A DNA stretch of 64,000 nt, from positions 1 through 64,000 of the forward strand of contig NZ_LJRO01000048.1 of the NCBI RefSeq assembly GCF_001401155.1, read 5' to 3'. Positions 15,308 to 23,578 of this stretch are shown piece by piece (position 1 is the stretch's first letter; every line of letters starts with the position of its first letter). A model generated the notes under the pieces. The model was not told the DNA's origin. It ran no database searches and worked only from the letters and a program-made list of their open reading frames with translations. A program made the position numbers and the translations under genes. The stretch comes from Pseudomonas tremae. Lineage in GTDB: Bacteria; Pseudomonadota; Gammaproteobacteria; Pseudomonadales; Pseudomonadaceae.

Positions 15308-17479
15308 TTAACCGTGCATGCCGTCTCCACCACTAGGCTTGCTATTGCCCGGCTTCCTACCTGGCATGCCAGACTTAGGTGCCATGTGCTCTAGTTTTCC
15401 AGCGAAAACCGAGATAGCCTGTCGTGTTCGGTCATTGTCGTCCCGGCCTACAGTAGCGGATGCCTGACCACCTACCCAGTTTATGACCTGATCTGGTACG
15501 ATAAAAATCAGGTTGAAACTGCTATGAATTAAGTTCAAACACATCGAGCAATAAACCGCGACAAAGAAAAGAGCGCTGAAAATTCCTGTCATGGAGTCGT
15601 ACTGAACATTTGCTATGGCTATTCCAAATAGGTTGTTTAGTAGCGTGCCGCCCGCAACCACAATAGCCCCGCCCAAGAAAAATCCGACTACCATCAGTGT
15701 GGGTCGAAACATACAATTTAAGAGGAAGAGATAACCGTGTGCCGTTCTCTGTCCCATGCCGTCACCTTCACCGCCAAGATGGGTAAAAGCCCAAAGCGGT
15801 GCTGCAATGATTGCTTCTCCAACGACAACAAGCCAATTAATTGCTGCGCCGAACCAAATAATGAAAGGCGTCATTGGTAAGTATATTGATAAAGTCGCGC
15901 CTAGTAGAAACAATGCGAAGGTCGCCATTATGATAAATGGAGACATTGCATCAAGTAAACCTTTACCAGCATCCAATCCTCCTGAGAAGAAGTTTACAAA
16001 CTTTGTCGTTAACCCCACAGCGTTATTACCATCGGTAACCCTTTCCAAAGCTTTTAAACCACCGTATGTGGCTACGGCAACTTCGGCTGTTCCCATGAGC
16101 GTGTCACCAAGGTTCTTCATCTTGATGAGCGGGTTAAGCTGACCGCCTTGCTCTCCATTGAAGTTAACATCCGTTACCAGTGAGGCTGTTATTTTCTGCA
16201 TTGGAGCAAAAAGGTGGCTCATCACTTTGCTTGTTTCGGTTCCCTGTGAACCGCTTGCGCCCAAAGGATTTGCATTAGTATTTGTACTCTTTTGCACCGC
16301 GTAGGCGTCCATCGCGCCTTGAAAAAGATTGACGACAGCAGGGTCTCCACCCGATGAAGGGCCGTATGAGCCAGCTTTGGCGGCAACGGCATCAGTCAGT
16401 TTTGTATTGGCCTGGGCAAATGTTTGATACCAAGCGCCTAGCGACCACCACCCTGCCTCTTTGATGCTCGTGCTCATCTGATTTGAGAGCGCTTCAATAT
16501 CTCCCTGCTTAGTACCGACGCTTTGGTTAACTGTGATTTCGTAAGCCTGAGCTGCGGACTGGATCACCCCTTCGACATCCGAAATATCTCCAGCGCCATT
16601 TTTTTTCTGAACAACTTCATTAACGAAGCTGAGAGCGGAATTGGTAATCGTATTTTGCATTGCCACCAAAGCGTCGAGATGCGCTTTACGGATTTGTGAA
16701 GTATCAATCGTGCTGGAAAACCAGTTTGACGATGACGACTGGGCTTCGAGATCCGCATTGATGTCGGCTCCACCACATATGAAGCTTTTGTTTTTTAGGA
16801 CGAAACCGGAGCTCGTCGGCACCTGCTGGACGTAGCCGCCTTGTGTGACAAGTCCGCCTTGTGCAGCGGCCTCGGCGAGACCGGCGTTTATGCCGTGCAT
16901 GCAGATATTGGCCTCAAATAAATTATGGCCAAGCTGGAGAGTGCTTGGCATGGCCGGTTGCACCACCATTCCTTTCCCATCTTCAAAGGCACTAATGGCG
17001 GCATCTGTACTTAAATTGGCAATACCTATACCCATAGTGGATGCGGACCAAAGCATGAGCAATTGCGAAAGAGACCATCCGTTGGCGGTAGGTACTAAGG
17101 AAACAAGCCCCCACACTATTCGTACAGGTCCCCACACTGTTGTATTTTGCTTGTCAAACACATCGCCATCATGAGCCGTGCGAGTTAACTTCCGAAAGAT
17201 GATATAGCAGGCCCATAGTGACACAACGACCAGGAGAGCGCCGTTAAGTACTTGAAATATGCTAGCTAGAATAGTATCGACGCCGCCAGTCTCGCTGGAG
17301 GCAAGAGGGTTGTTAACCACGTCGCCATAGATCGTCGCAAGAGCTTGACGGGACAAATCGTCAGTTTTTTTGGATGCGGTAGTTATTTCACCGATTGTTG
17401 TGCCTTCCGCAAGCACAGGCAACACAACAACGCAGGAGAAAACAAAGGCAATACAGGCAAACAGTCTGGATAGTTTCAC
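15308..17479 (-). CDS. DotA/TraY-family membrane protein (type IVB secretion/conjugation)
   Basis: This is a 723-residue inner-membrane protein with a signal peptide (MKLSRLFACIAFVFSCVVVL), a first helix near 75-100 followed by the family pattern FRKLTRTAHDGDVFDKQ and WGPVRIVWGLVSLVPTANGW, a long hydrophilic middle, and four to five helices after residue 500. DotA and TraY belong to the I-type (Dot/Icm-like) conjugation and secretion machinery. It starts at GTG 17479, overlapping the stop of the gene before it. No other Dot/Icm or Tra gene is in the window, so it is an orphan here: a relic of a conjugative element, or a protein with a separate role. Confidence 0.85.
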   Translation of the reverse strand: MKLSRLFACIAFVFSCVVVLPVLAEGTTIGEITTASKKTDDLSRQALATIYGDVVNNPLASSETGGVDTILASIFQVLNGALLVVVSLWACYIIFRKLTRTAHDGDVFDKQNTTVWGPVRIVWGLVSLVPTANGWSLSQLLMLWSASTMGIGIANLSTDAAISAFEDGKGMVVQPAMPSTLQLGHNLFEANICMHGINAGLAEAAAQGGLVTQGGYVQQVPTSSGFVLKNKSFICGGADINADLEAQSSSSNWFSSTIDTSQIRKAHLDALVAMQNTITNSALSFVNEVVQKKNGAGDISDVEGVIQSAAQAYEITVNQSVGTKQGDIEALSNQMSTSIKEAGWWSLGAWYQTFAQANTKLTDAVAAKAGSYGPSSGGDPAVVNLFQGAMDAYAVQKSTNTNANPLGASGSQGTETSKVMSHLFAPMQKITASLVTDVNFNGEQGGQLNPLIKMKNLGDTLMGTAEVAVATYGGLKALERVTDGNNAVGLTTKFVNFFSGGLDAGKGLLDAMSPFIIMATFALFLLGATLSIYLPMTPFIIWFGAAINWLVVVGEAIIAAPLWAFTHLGGEGDGMGQRTAHGYLFLLNCMFRPTLMVVGFFLGGAIVVAGGTLLNNLFGIAIANVQYDSMTGIFSALFFVAVYCSMCLNLIHSSFNLIFIVPDQVINWVGGQASATVGRDDNDRTRQAISVFAGKLEHMAPKSGMPGRKPGNSKPSGGDGMHG

Positions 17480-17802
17480 TTGTCTTCAGCCTCAGTTTCT
17501 GGGGATTCCCGCTTAATTTCCCAATTAAAGACGTGAAGCCACCAATGCTTCCGCTGGTAATAATCTCGTGGTAATTTTCCTGGGTTACGGAGCAACCAGA
17601 GATTGCCATCTGCCGCGAATGCACACCCGATAATTCCCAATGTCATCACGGCCCAAAATGCTTTGTATTTCAGCATGATGAATACGTGAGGAGTTGCGAA
17701 CGGCCACCCGAATATCAGGCCAATTGTTGAGAATACAACAAAGAATAGGATCACCCTTTTTGATGTTTCTTGATGATTTATCTGTTGCTCGCGATTGTCC
17801 AT
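17476..17802 (-). CDS. Small hypothetical membrane protein upstream of dotA/traY
   Basis: The 108-residue protein has two hydrophobic helices (about 17-36 and 43-63) and a charged, aromatic tail (RDYYQRKHWWLHVFNWEIKR). I do not recognise the family. Its TGA overlaps the GTG start of the DotA/TraY gene (GTGA), so the two are translationally coupled and probably work together. The start is ATG 17802; the pattern GGGGTAAATA lies upstream. Confidence 0.7.
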   Translation of the reverse strand: MDNREQQINHQETSKRVILFFVVFSTIGLIFGWPFATPHVFIMLKYKAFWAVMTLGIIGCAFAADGNLWLLRNPGKLPRDYYQRKHWWLHVFNWEIKRESPETEAEDK

Positions 17803-18309
17803 TATTTACCCCTGGTATTGGAAACAGGTCGGTATAGATTTCTTTATTGTAAGTTTCTTGAGTGTTGCTATACAAGTATGTCTGGAATGCATATTTTTTT
17901 ATTGTTAATGAGTTTTCGTATAATTGTAATGTGCGAAATTTAAATCCGCTTAGAACTCCGGTTTTGCAGGGTTTGGTCTAAATTCATTTGCTTTCCTTAT
18001 TTTGTACTCATGGCATAATACGAAAATAGATTTATGAGTTTGATGGGAATTGCCGGTCTCGAGTGCTCTAGCTAAGCTTCAGGAGCTTAAGTTCATCGGT
18101 GACCTATTGAACGCGATCTGCTGCATCCGAATCCTGTTGGGTCGTGAGGAGCATGCTGCCTAGGAACGGCGTTCCGGCTGATATGATTTTTTCTCTTCTT
18201 GTATGGGTGACTGTCTGTCACCTGAAATCAGGTTGCACATGCCACACAGTCACCTGAAGCGAGGCAATGCATGCCAACCTGTCAGGTGACTGGCAGTCCT
18301 GTGTATAAC
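17803..18309. other. Intergenic stretch with repeated GTCACCTGA motifs
   Basis: It lies between the 3' end of the HTH gene and the start of the dotA operon, and is AT-rich near the operon start. It holds the repeat cluster at 18217-18291 and short palindromes (GGAACGGCGTTCC at about 18164). No gene is recognised. Confidence 0.45.
18217..18291. repeat. Cluster of three GTCACCTGA repeats, two direct and one inverted
   Basis: GTCACCTGA occurs at 18217-18225 and 18249-18257, and in reverse complement at 18282-18290. The second and third copies extend to 10-bp arms (AGTCACCTGA and TCAGGTGACT) around the small palindrome GGCAATGCATGCC. The cluster lies just after the gene for a replication-initiator-like HTH protein. 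It could be a set of protein-binding sites (iterons, operator or integrase arms) or a folded transcript end. The role is unknown. Confidence 0.5.
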
Positions 18310-18930
18310 TCATATCTTGGTAGTGTTTCGCTCACGGATCGAGCTCCGGATAGACAACAGCTTGTTGTAGATGTCCGGATTGCTCTCGGCCAATTGGTCC
18401 AAGTCAGCTTGGCTGATCTGGAACCCAATGTTGGTCTGGTTCTCGATGATCTGTAGGTTTTCGATGTGAATACCTTGGCCGACTGCCTCCCTGTTGAAGA
18501 GCATACGTTTCAGCTCCTCAACCGTGCTTTTGATCTGGGCTGGACGGTACTCCCACTGTGCTTGGCCTCTGGGTCTGCCTTGCGAGTCGCTAATCGCAAT
18601 CTTTTCCGTGAGCTTATATTCGTTATGTTTACGGGACCGCGTCCTGCTGATGTAGCCTCGGGCTTCAAGAGTTTTGATCTCACGCATAGCCTGGCGCGAA
18701 CTGATCCCAGCTTTGCGAGCGATGGTTGGGATTGAAGGAATCGACAGTCCCGTTTTGAGATCGCAGTGGGACTTGATCACACAGTAAACCGCGAATGCAT
18801 ACGGTCCCAGCTTTGCCAGTTCGTGATCTACCATGGCCTGGAAAATGTGAAACCAATAGGTGTTGGATTTCAATTGATCGTGTGGTTCCTGCCCGGTGGC
18901 GGCATCAACCGATAATTCCAGCTCACTCAT
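18310..18930 (-). CDS. Winged-helix (HTH_36-type) replication/regulatory protein
   Basis: The 206-residue protein has an N-terminal winged helix (about 25-110) with the pattern of plasmid and phage replication initiators of the HTH_36 type: AVYCVIKSHCDLKTGLSIPS, then TIARKAGISSRQAMREIKTL and YISRTR. A variable C-terminus follows. Its ATG overlaps the stop of the preceding AlpA-like gene (ATGA), so they form one operon. The repeat cluster just past its stop may be its binding region. The replication role is inference. Confidence 0.7.
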   Translation of the reverse strand: MSELELSVDAATGQEPHDQLKSNTYWFHIFQAMVDHELAKLGPYAFAVYCVIKSHCDLKTGLSIPSIPTIARKAGISSRQAMREIKTLEARGYISRTRSRKHNEYKLTEKIAISDSQGRPRGQAQWEYRPAQIKSTVEELKRMLFNREAVGQGIHIENLQIIENQTNIGFQISQADLDQLAESNPDIYNKLLSIRSSIRERNTTKI

Positions 18931-19226
18931 TTCCGAGCCTCCACCTGCGCCTTCTTGGTAGGGCGTCCGACTTTATGCCGACCTTCGGTAGAGGGTTGAT
19001 TGATGAGAGGCGCTGATTTGATTGACCCGGTACGCATCCACTGCCTCAGGTCACCCAGTCGCCACCTTAAGCGTGAGAGGCCGGGTACGGGTTCAAGCCC
19101 TGGTAATTTGCGCTGACGTACTGTCAGTACGCTGAAGCCTGTTAATGCAGCGACTTCGGCAACACCGATCAGTACGTCATCTGCGAGTTTCTGGATTTTC
19201 TGAATGGTTTCGTAATCGATGCTCAT
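18927..19226 (-). CDS. Small AlpA/MerR-like HTH protein
   Basis: The 99-residue protein has a helix-turn-helix of the AlpA/excisionase kind (IGVAEVAALTGFSVLTVRQR) followed by a wing-like stretch (LRWRLGDLRQWMRTG) and a basic tail (RHKVGRPTKKAQVEARK). Such proteins regulate or direct excision of integrated elements. It lies on the same strand as the integrase to its right, is co-transcribed with the HTH_36 protein, and is divergent from 19336-19917, with the shared control region at 19227-19335. Confidence 0.7.
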   Translation of the reverse strand: MSIDYETIQKIQKLADDVLIGVAEVAALTGFSVLTVRQRKLPGLEPVPGLSRLRWRLGDLRQWMRTGSIKSAPLINQPSTEGRHKVGRPTKKAQVEARK

Positions 19227-19335
19227 TGTGACTGTCGCTCGGCTGCTGTGAACTGCATCGAGTGTTAGCTAGGAGGCATCCCACGATCTAGGACACTTTT
19301 TTGACAAGCGCGGCTGTTAGCTGAAGAATGGTTGC

Positions 19336-19917
19336 ATGCAAAAAAAAGAATCAGAAGCTTTGGGTGTTGAAGAGTATGAGGCCTTCGAGCTTGTTGCTCG
19401 TGAGCTTCATGCCCATTTCGCAAGCGAACGGAAAAATTTCGCGGTGCGAGTACCTCTCAATTTGGTGAGCTATCTGTTCAATGGGATTTTGCAGAAGTCG
19501 CAGTTTTCGAAAATCCAGCTCGAAAATGCTGTCTTGGAATTAGGGTTTTCCGTCGAGGCAAGGACGTTGCGGCGGTATATCAGCGGGCATAGCAGAATGA
19601 CATGGGGGACGTTTCAGCAATTAGTTCTCTGGGCGCGATCTCAGGAGTGGATAAGTGCTTGGATGTGCCGCGATTTGATACTGAGAGCACAGGTTTGTGA
19701 GGCGGCCCAGCTGAGTGCGCGTGAGCTTCTTAACAAGCGCAAGCGGCTTTTTTCCCCAAGCGGAATACGCAGAGAACAAGCGATTGATTGCTTTTATGCA
19801 AACCTCTCGATTCTGGATCTCGAACGAGGTGAAAAGGCAATGAAACAGGTTCGTAGACATGATCAAGTCAGGGAGCTTGCCCGCTCCCTGGGTCTAAATA
19901 CACCTGATGATTTTTAA
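19336..19917 (+). CDS. Hypothetical protein (193 aa)
   Basis: I do not recognise the family. It is predicted soluble and mainly helical, with many charged residues. The stretch LENAVLELGFSVEARTLRRYISG resembles a helix-turn-helix, so a DNA-binding role is possible. It is divergent from the AlpA-like gene and convergent with the integrase, and its stop overlaps the integrase stop in the palindrome TTAA (19914-19917). It belongs to the island's control module by position only. Confidence 0.65.
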   Translation: MQKKESEALGVEEYEAFELVARELHAHFASERKNFAVRVPLNLVSYLFNGILQKSQFSKIQLENAVLELGFSVEARTLRRYISGHSRMTWGTFQQLVLWARSQEWISAWMCRDLILRAQVCEAAQLSARELLNKRKRLFSPSGIRREQAIDCFYANLSILDLERGEKAMKQVRRHDQVRELARSLGLNTPDDF

Positions 19918-20987
19918 GCGAGCTTCGCGGCTAGCTCTTCCGCTGTGATGTTGTAATAACGCTTGAGCATGTTCACCTCCCGATGCCCCGTCACGCTGGC
20001 AAGCTCGATCAGATTCGGCAGCTTGGTCGCAAGCCGACAGGTCGCTTCATGCCGTAGATCGTGAAAGCGCAGATTGATCAGGAAGTCTTCCCGGGGTACT
20101 AACTGCGTCATCACGCAATCTTCCAAGTATTTCAGCCTCGCTCGCTCCAGGCCTCGTACAAAGGCCTTCTTGAGCGCATCAGCGGTGGTAGGGAAGACGC
20201 GACCGCACAGCGAGCGCGGCAAATCCTTCAGCAACTGGGTAGCCTTCGGCGAAAGCGGGACGGTTCTCGGTAGTCCGTTTTTGGTTGCAGGGAGGTGCGC
20301 GGTCCTACGATCCAGGCTCACATGCTTCCAACGCAGCTCGAAAATCTCGCCACGGCGCATGGCTGTCTCAATCGCCAGTTGGACAATGGGCCGTATCCAT
20401 GGGTTGTGTGATGCATCGGCGTAGGTGCCGTCAGCACATCGCTCACGAAGCTCTAACGCGCTGAGCATGTATTGCTCTTCAATCGGGTCGAGCCGTCGCG
20501 AGCGCTCGTCGTTATAGCTTGGACGACTAACCATCCTGACCGGATTTTCAGCGAGATGAATTCCCCACTCGCGGCGAGCGACCTCGATCACGCACTGAAA
20601 CAAAGCCAGCTCACGTTTCACCGTATTGCCTTTGCGGATCTTCAAGCGCTCGTCACGGTAGCGGGCAAAATCTGAAGAGGTGAGGGTCGCAACGATGCGT
20701 GTCGCCAGCGGATGACGCTTGAGTGCTTCCAGGCGTTTGATTTCCGAATACGCGCCTTTGTGCTTCGGAGCGATCTCGGAGATGTAGCGATCAATGAGTT
20801 GATGAAAGGCAGTGCGTTCAGCCTCGACGCGAGAGACAAATATGCCTCGGTCGATTTCGCTTTCGATCATGCGTGCCCAGGCTTGAGCATCGGATTTGGT
20901 TTCGAAGGTTTTTCGCTGGGCTGGATAGCCCTTACGGCGAATTTGAGCTTCCCACTGATACTCGCCGCGATTCCTGATTGTTGCCAT
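19914..20987 (-). CDS. Tyrosine-type site-specific integrase of the island
   Basis: The 357-residue phage-type integrase has an N-terminal arm-binding segment ([20 protein letters not shown]), a core-binding domain and a catalytic domain. The catalytic residues are the Arg in ETAMRRGEI, the His and Arg in HDLRHEA, the His in TGHREV and the Tyr in KRYYNI, so it is complete. I chose the ATG at 20987 because GGAA lies upstream and it gives the usual family start ([12 protein letters not shown]). Frames from TTG 21020 run through a palindrome. The 3' end of tRNA-Arg lies 115 bp upstream, as usual for integrases that use a tRNA gene as attachment site. Confidence 0.92.
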   Translation of the reverse strand: MATIRNRGEYQWEAQIRRKGYPAQRKTFETKSDAQAWARMIESEIDRGIFVSRVEAERTAFHQLIDRYISEIAPKHKGAYSEIKRLEALKRHPLATRIVATLTSSDFARYRDERLKIRKGNTVKRELALFQCVIEVARREWGIHLAENPVRMVSRPSYNDERSRRLDPIEEQYMLSALELRERCADGTYADASHNPWIRPIVQLAIETAMRRGEIFELRWKHVSLDRRTAHLPATKNGLPRTVPLSPKATQLLKDLPRSLCGRVFPTTADALKKAFVRGLERARLKYLEDCVMTQLVPREDFLINLRFHDLRHEATCRLATKLPNLIELASVTGHREVNMLKRYYNITAEELAAKLA

Positions 20988-21000
20988 TTCGACCATTCCC

Positions 21001-21018
21001 GCCACACTTGAGTGTGGC
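21001..21018. promoter_or_regulatory. Perfect palindrome upstream of the island integrase
   Basis: GCCACACT, TG, AGTGTGGC is an uninterrupted 18-bp palindrome 14 bp before the integrase start. TGTGGCAAA occurs as a direct repeat at 21013 and 21025. It could be an operator for integrase control or arm-type binding sites between the integrase and its tRNA attachment site. Confidence 0.45.
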
Positions 21019-21101
21019 AAATTTGTGGCAAAAACGACTTTCAGGACTAGGACATGTTTCTGACAGTGAAGCTAACCCCTTGTTATACAAGGGATATAAG
21101 G

Positions 21102-21178
21102 TGGTGCACCAGGCGGGATTCGAACCCACGACCCCTGCCTTCGGAGGGCAGTACTCTATCCAGCTGAGCTACTGGTGC
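21102..21178 (-). tRNA. tRNA-Arg (anticodon CCG)
   Basis: The minus strand gives a full 77-base cloverleaf. The acceptor stem GCACCAG pairs with CTGGTGC, followed by an encoded CCA. The D arm is AGCTCAGCTGGATAGAG. The anticodon arm is CTGCC-CTCCGAA-GGCAG with anticodon CCG (reads CGG), and the T arm has GGTTCGAATCC. The tRNA's 3' end faces the island integrase, so it is the likely attachment site. Confidence 0.97.
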
Positions 21179-21401
21179 AGCGCGGGCGCCATGATACTCA
21201 CATGGGTACGGGGCGTCCAGTTACAGGCGGCTTGCAACGCAAATCATCCTGCGCGCCCCGCAGACGGGCAGCCATGAGCATGCTTCGCTCCATATCTACT
21301 GACGCTCACACCGGTATAAACGGCTGCTTCCGGCACTGCCGTCGGGTGGTGCATGATGCAGCCAATACCGTCCAGCAGATCGTTCTAACCGGGGGCACCT
21401 T

Positions 21402-22613
21402 ATCAATCAGTTCAAAAGCATCGAGCGCAGCCCGTGCCGCGTTCTTATTACCGGGGCCAGTATCGCGGGTTGTGCCGCGGCCTGGTGGCTGACGCAGCGC
21501 GATTGCGATGTCACGGTTGTCGAGCAGGCGCCTGCCTTTCGCGATGGCGGGCAGAATGTGGATGTGCGGGGCGCGGCTCGGGAGGTCTTGCGCCTGATGG
21601 GGCTTGAGCAGGCGGTGAAGGGCCTCAACACTGGCGAGACGGGGCTTGCGTGGGTCGATGAGGATAACCGCACGGCGGCGCGCATTGATCTGGCTGGTCT
21701 GGACGGAGACGGCCCGACGGCCGAGCTTGAGGTGTTGCGCGGTGATCTTGCGCGTCTGCTTTATGAGGCTTCGTCGGCTGACGCGTTTTATCGCTTTGGC
21801 GACCGCATTATTTCGGTCGAGCATGATGAGGAGGGTGTGTCGGTCACGTTCGAGAGTGGTGGCGTAGAGCGTTTTGATCTGTTGATCATTGCCGAGGGTG
21901 TCGGCTCGCGCACGCGGGAATTGGTGTTCCCCGGCGAGAATCAACCGCGCCGGATGGACCTGGCCAGCGCGTTCTTTACCGTGCCTCGTGCGCCGACCGA
22001 TAGCCAGACCGCGCGCTGGTATAACGCGGTGGGCGGTCGCAGTGCGGGCGTTCGTCCGGACAATCGCGGTACGACGCGTGCGTTCTTTAATGTGCAGGGC
22101 CGAAGCCACCTGACTGTCGGCAACAGCGTTGCCGAGCAGAAGGCGTTTCTTCAGGCGTCGTTTGCAGGCGCGGGCTGGGAGGTGCCTCGTCTGCTTGAGG
22201 GTATGGAGGCTGCGGACGACTTCTGGTTCGATGATTTGCGCCAGGTGAAGATTGATCGCTGGTCGAACGGCACGGTGGTGTTGCTGGGCGATGCGGCGTG
22301 GTGTGTCACGCCCTTGGGCGGGGTCGGCGCTTCGCTGGCCCTGATAGGCGCGTATGTACTGGCCGGCGAGTTCACCAAAACTGACTCTATTAAAGAGGCG
22401 CTCGCCGCCTATGAGTACGTTTTACGGCCTATGGTGAAAAAGTCGCAGAGCGTGCCGAAGCTTGTTCCGCGTCTGGTTCATCCTCGCAGTCGTACCGGTG
22501 TTACGATCCTTCGTGCCTTGCAGCGTATCGTTGCAACTCCCTTTATCAGCAAGCGTGCTGCCAGGGCGCTGACGCCGGCAGTCCAGTCGTTCACGCTGCC
22601 AGACTATCGATAG
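21402..22613 (+). CDS. FAD-dependent monooxygenase (no canonical start codon)
   Basis: A flavoprotein hydroxylase of the PHBH/VisC type. The dinucleotide motif VLITGASIAGCAAAWWL opens the protein, and a second FAD motif (VVLLGDAAWCVTPLGGVGASLAL) lies near residue 285-310. With a start at ATC 21402 it has 403 residues, the usual family length. Between the upstream in-frame stop and the FAD motif there is no ATG, GTG or TTG; the first ATG (21558) would remove the FAD fold. The start at 21402 (ATC AAT CAG TTC, after GGGGG) looks like an ATG changed to ATC. The gene is either silenced by a start mutation or uses a rare start. The substrate is unknown. Confidence 0.75.
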   Translation: MNQFKSIERSPCRVLITGASIAGCAAAWWLTQRDCDVTVVEQAPAFRDGGQNVDVRGAAREVLRLMGLEQAVKGLNTGETGLAWVDEDNRTAARIDLAGLDGDGPTAELEVLRGDLARLLYEASSADAFYRFGDRIISVEHDEEGVSVTFESGGVERFDLLIIAEGVGSRTRELVFPGENQPRRMDLASAFFTVPRAPTDSQTARWYNAVGGRSAGVRPDNRGTTRAFFNVQGRSHLTVGNSVAEQKAFLQASFAGAGWEVPRLLEGMEAADDFWFDDLRQVKIDRWSNGTVVLLGDAAWCVTPLGGVGASLALIGAYVLAGEFTKTDSIKEALAAYEYVLRPMVKKSQSVPKLVPRLVHPRSRTGVTILRALQRIVATPFISKRAARALTPAVQSFTLPDYR

Positions 22614-22656
22614 CGCTACAGGCGTGCGTTAAACCTGCGCCACTTGGAGAGTAAAA

Positions 22657-23292
22657 ATGGAATCGATACATCAGTGGCTGAGCTTCGCAATGATTGCCAT
22701 GCTGGTTACGCTGACGCCCGGCCCGGCGGTGGTCATGGCGTTGTCGAACTCGATGAGCCACGGCGCGGCCCGGGCGATGATCGGTTCGCTCGGTAACGTG
22801 CTCGGGTTGATCATTGTTGCAACGTTGGTAACTGCAGGGCTGGGCGCGGTGCTGGTGGCGTCCGCCACGGCGTTTCTGGTCCTGAAGGTTGCAGGCGCGG
22901 GGTATCTGGTTTATCTGGGGATCAAGCAGTGGCGCAGCGCGCGAAGTGCATTCGATGAGCTGGCGACCGTGCCTAATGCGGTTTCTGCAGGCAGCCTGTT
23001 TGCAAAAGGCATCTCGGTGGCGCTGACCAACCCCAAGGCGATCCTGTTTTTCATCGCGTTTCTGCCGCAGTTCATCCAGCCGGGCAATATGCAGATGGAA
23101 CAGACCGGGGTGTTGATCCTGACTTTCGCCGGTTGCTCAATGGTCGCCCATGCCTTTTATGCGCTGCTGGCACTCAGGCTCAAACGTCATCTCAACTCCG
23201 CGCGTCGGCGCAAATACGTCAATCGGGTGTTCGGCGCGTCGTTTATCGGTTTGGGGTTGAGCCTGTTCACATTGAAGGGCAAGGCTGCCTGA
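22657..23292 (+). CDS. LysE/RhtB-family amino acid exporter
   Basis: The 211-residue membrane protein has about six helices and the family's opening pattern (MLVTLTPGPAVVMALSNSMSHGAARA) and LGNVLGLI. A typical central segment follows (AKGISVALTNPKAILFFIAFLPQF). Proteins of this family export amino acids or related metabolites; the substrate cannot be read from the sequence. GGAGAG precedes the ATG. It lies 43 bp after the monooxygenase on the same strand, and a hairpin follows at 23360. Confidence 0.92.
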   Translation: MESIHQWLSFAMIAMLVTLTPGPAVVMALSNSMSHGAARAMIGSLGNVLGLIIVATLVTAGLGAVLVASATAFLVLKVAGAGYLVYLGIKQWRSARSAFDELATVPNAVSAGSLFAKGISVALTNPKAILFFIAFLPQFIQPGNMQMEQTGVLILTFAGCSMVAHAFYALLALRLKRHLNSARRRKYVNRVFGASFIGLGLSLFTLKGKAA

Positions 23293-23359
23293 GCAAAATC
23301 GGGCTGCAAGATACCTTTGCGCCCAGGCTCGACGCTGATCAGAAAACCACACAACTCTA

Positions 23360-23388
23360 TAGGGCCGTTCTTTTTTTCGAACGGCCTA
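23360..23388. terminator. Hairpin with T tract in the loop, downstream of the exporter gene
   Basis: TAGGGCCGTTC and GAACGGCCTA pair, with one bulged base, around a loop containing seven Ts. It is a plausible but atypical terminator for the exporter gene; no T tract follows the stem. Confidence 0.4.
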
Positions 23389-23578
23389 TTGTCCTTTGCC
23401 CCCGCAATGCCTAGGATTCGTTTGAGATTTCAAACGCTCTTGTTCGGTCTTCCTGCTTTTATGCGCTGTGCATCGCTGGAACCCGATGGAATGTTTTCCT
23501 GGCGATGGCTTCCAAATGAGGTGCATCGATATTCAATTGTTCGCGCCGCCTGTGGGCGGTGCTGTTTAGGAGGCCGAC

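Noticed and set aside
21306..22109. 267-codon minus-strand frame at the start of the monooxygenase gene
   Set aside because: Opposite strand encodes a full FAD monooxygenase; the minus translation is Arg/Ala-rich with no domain.
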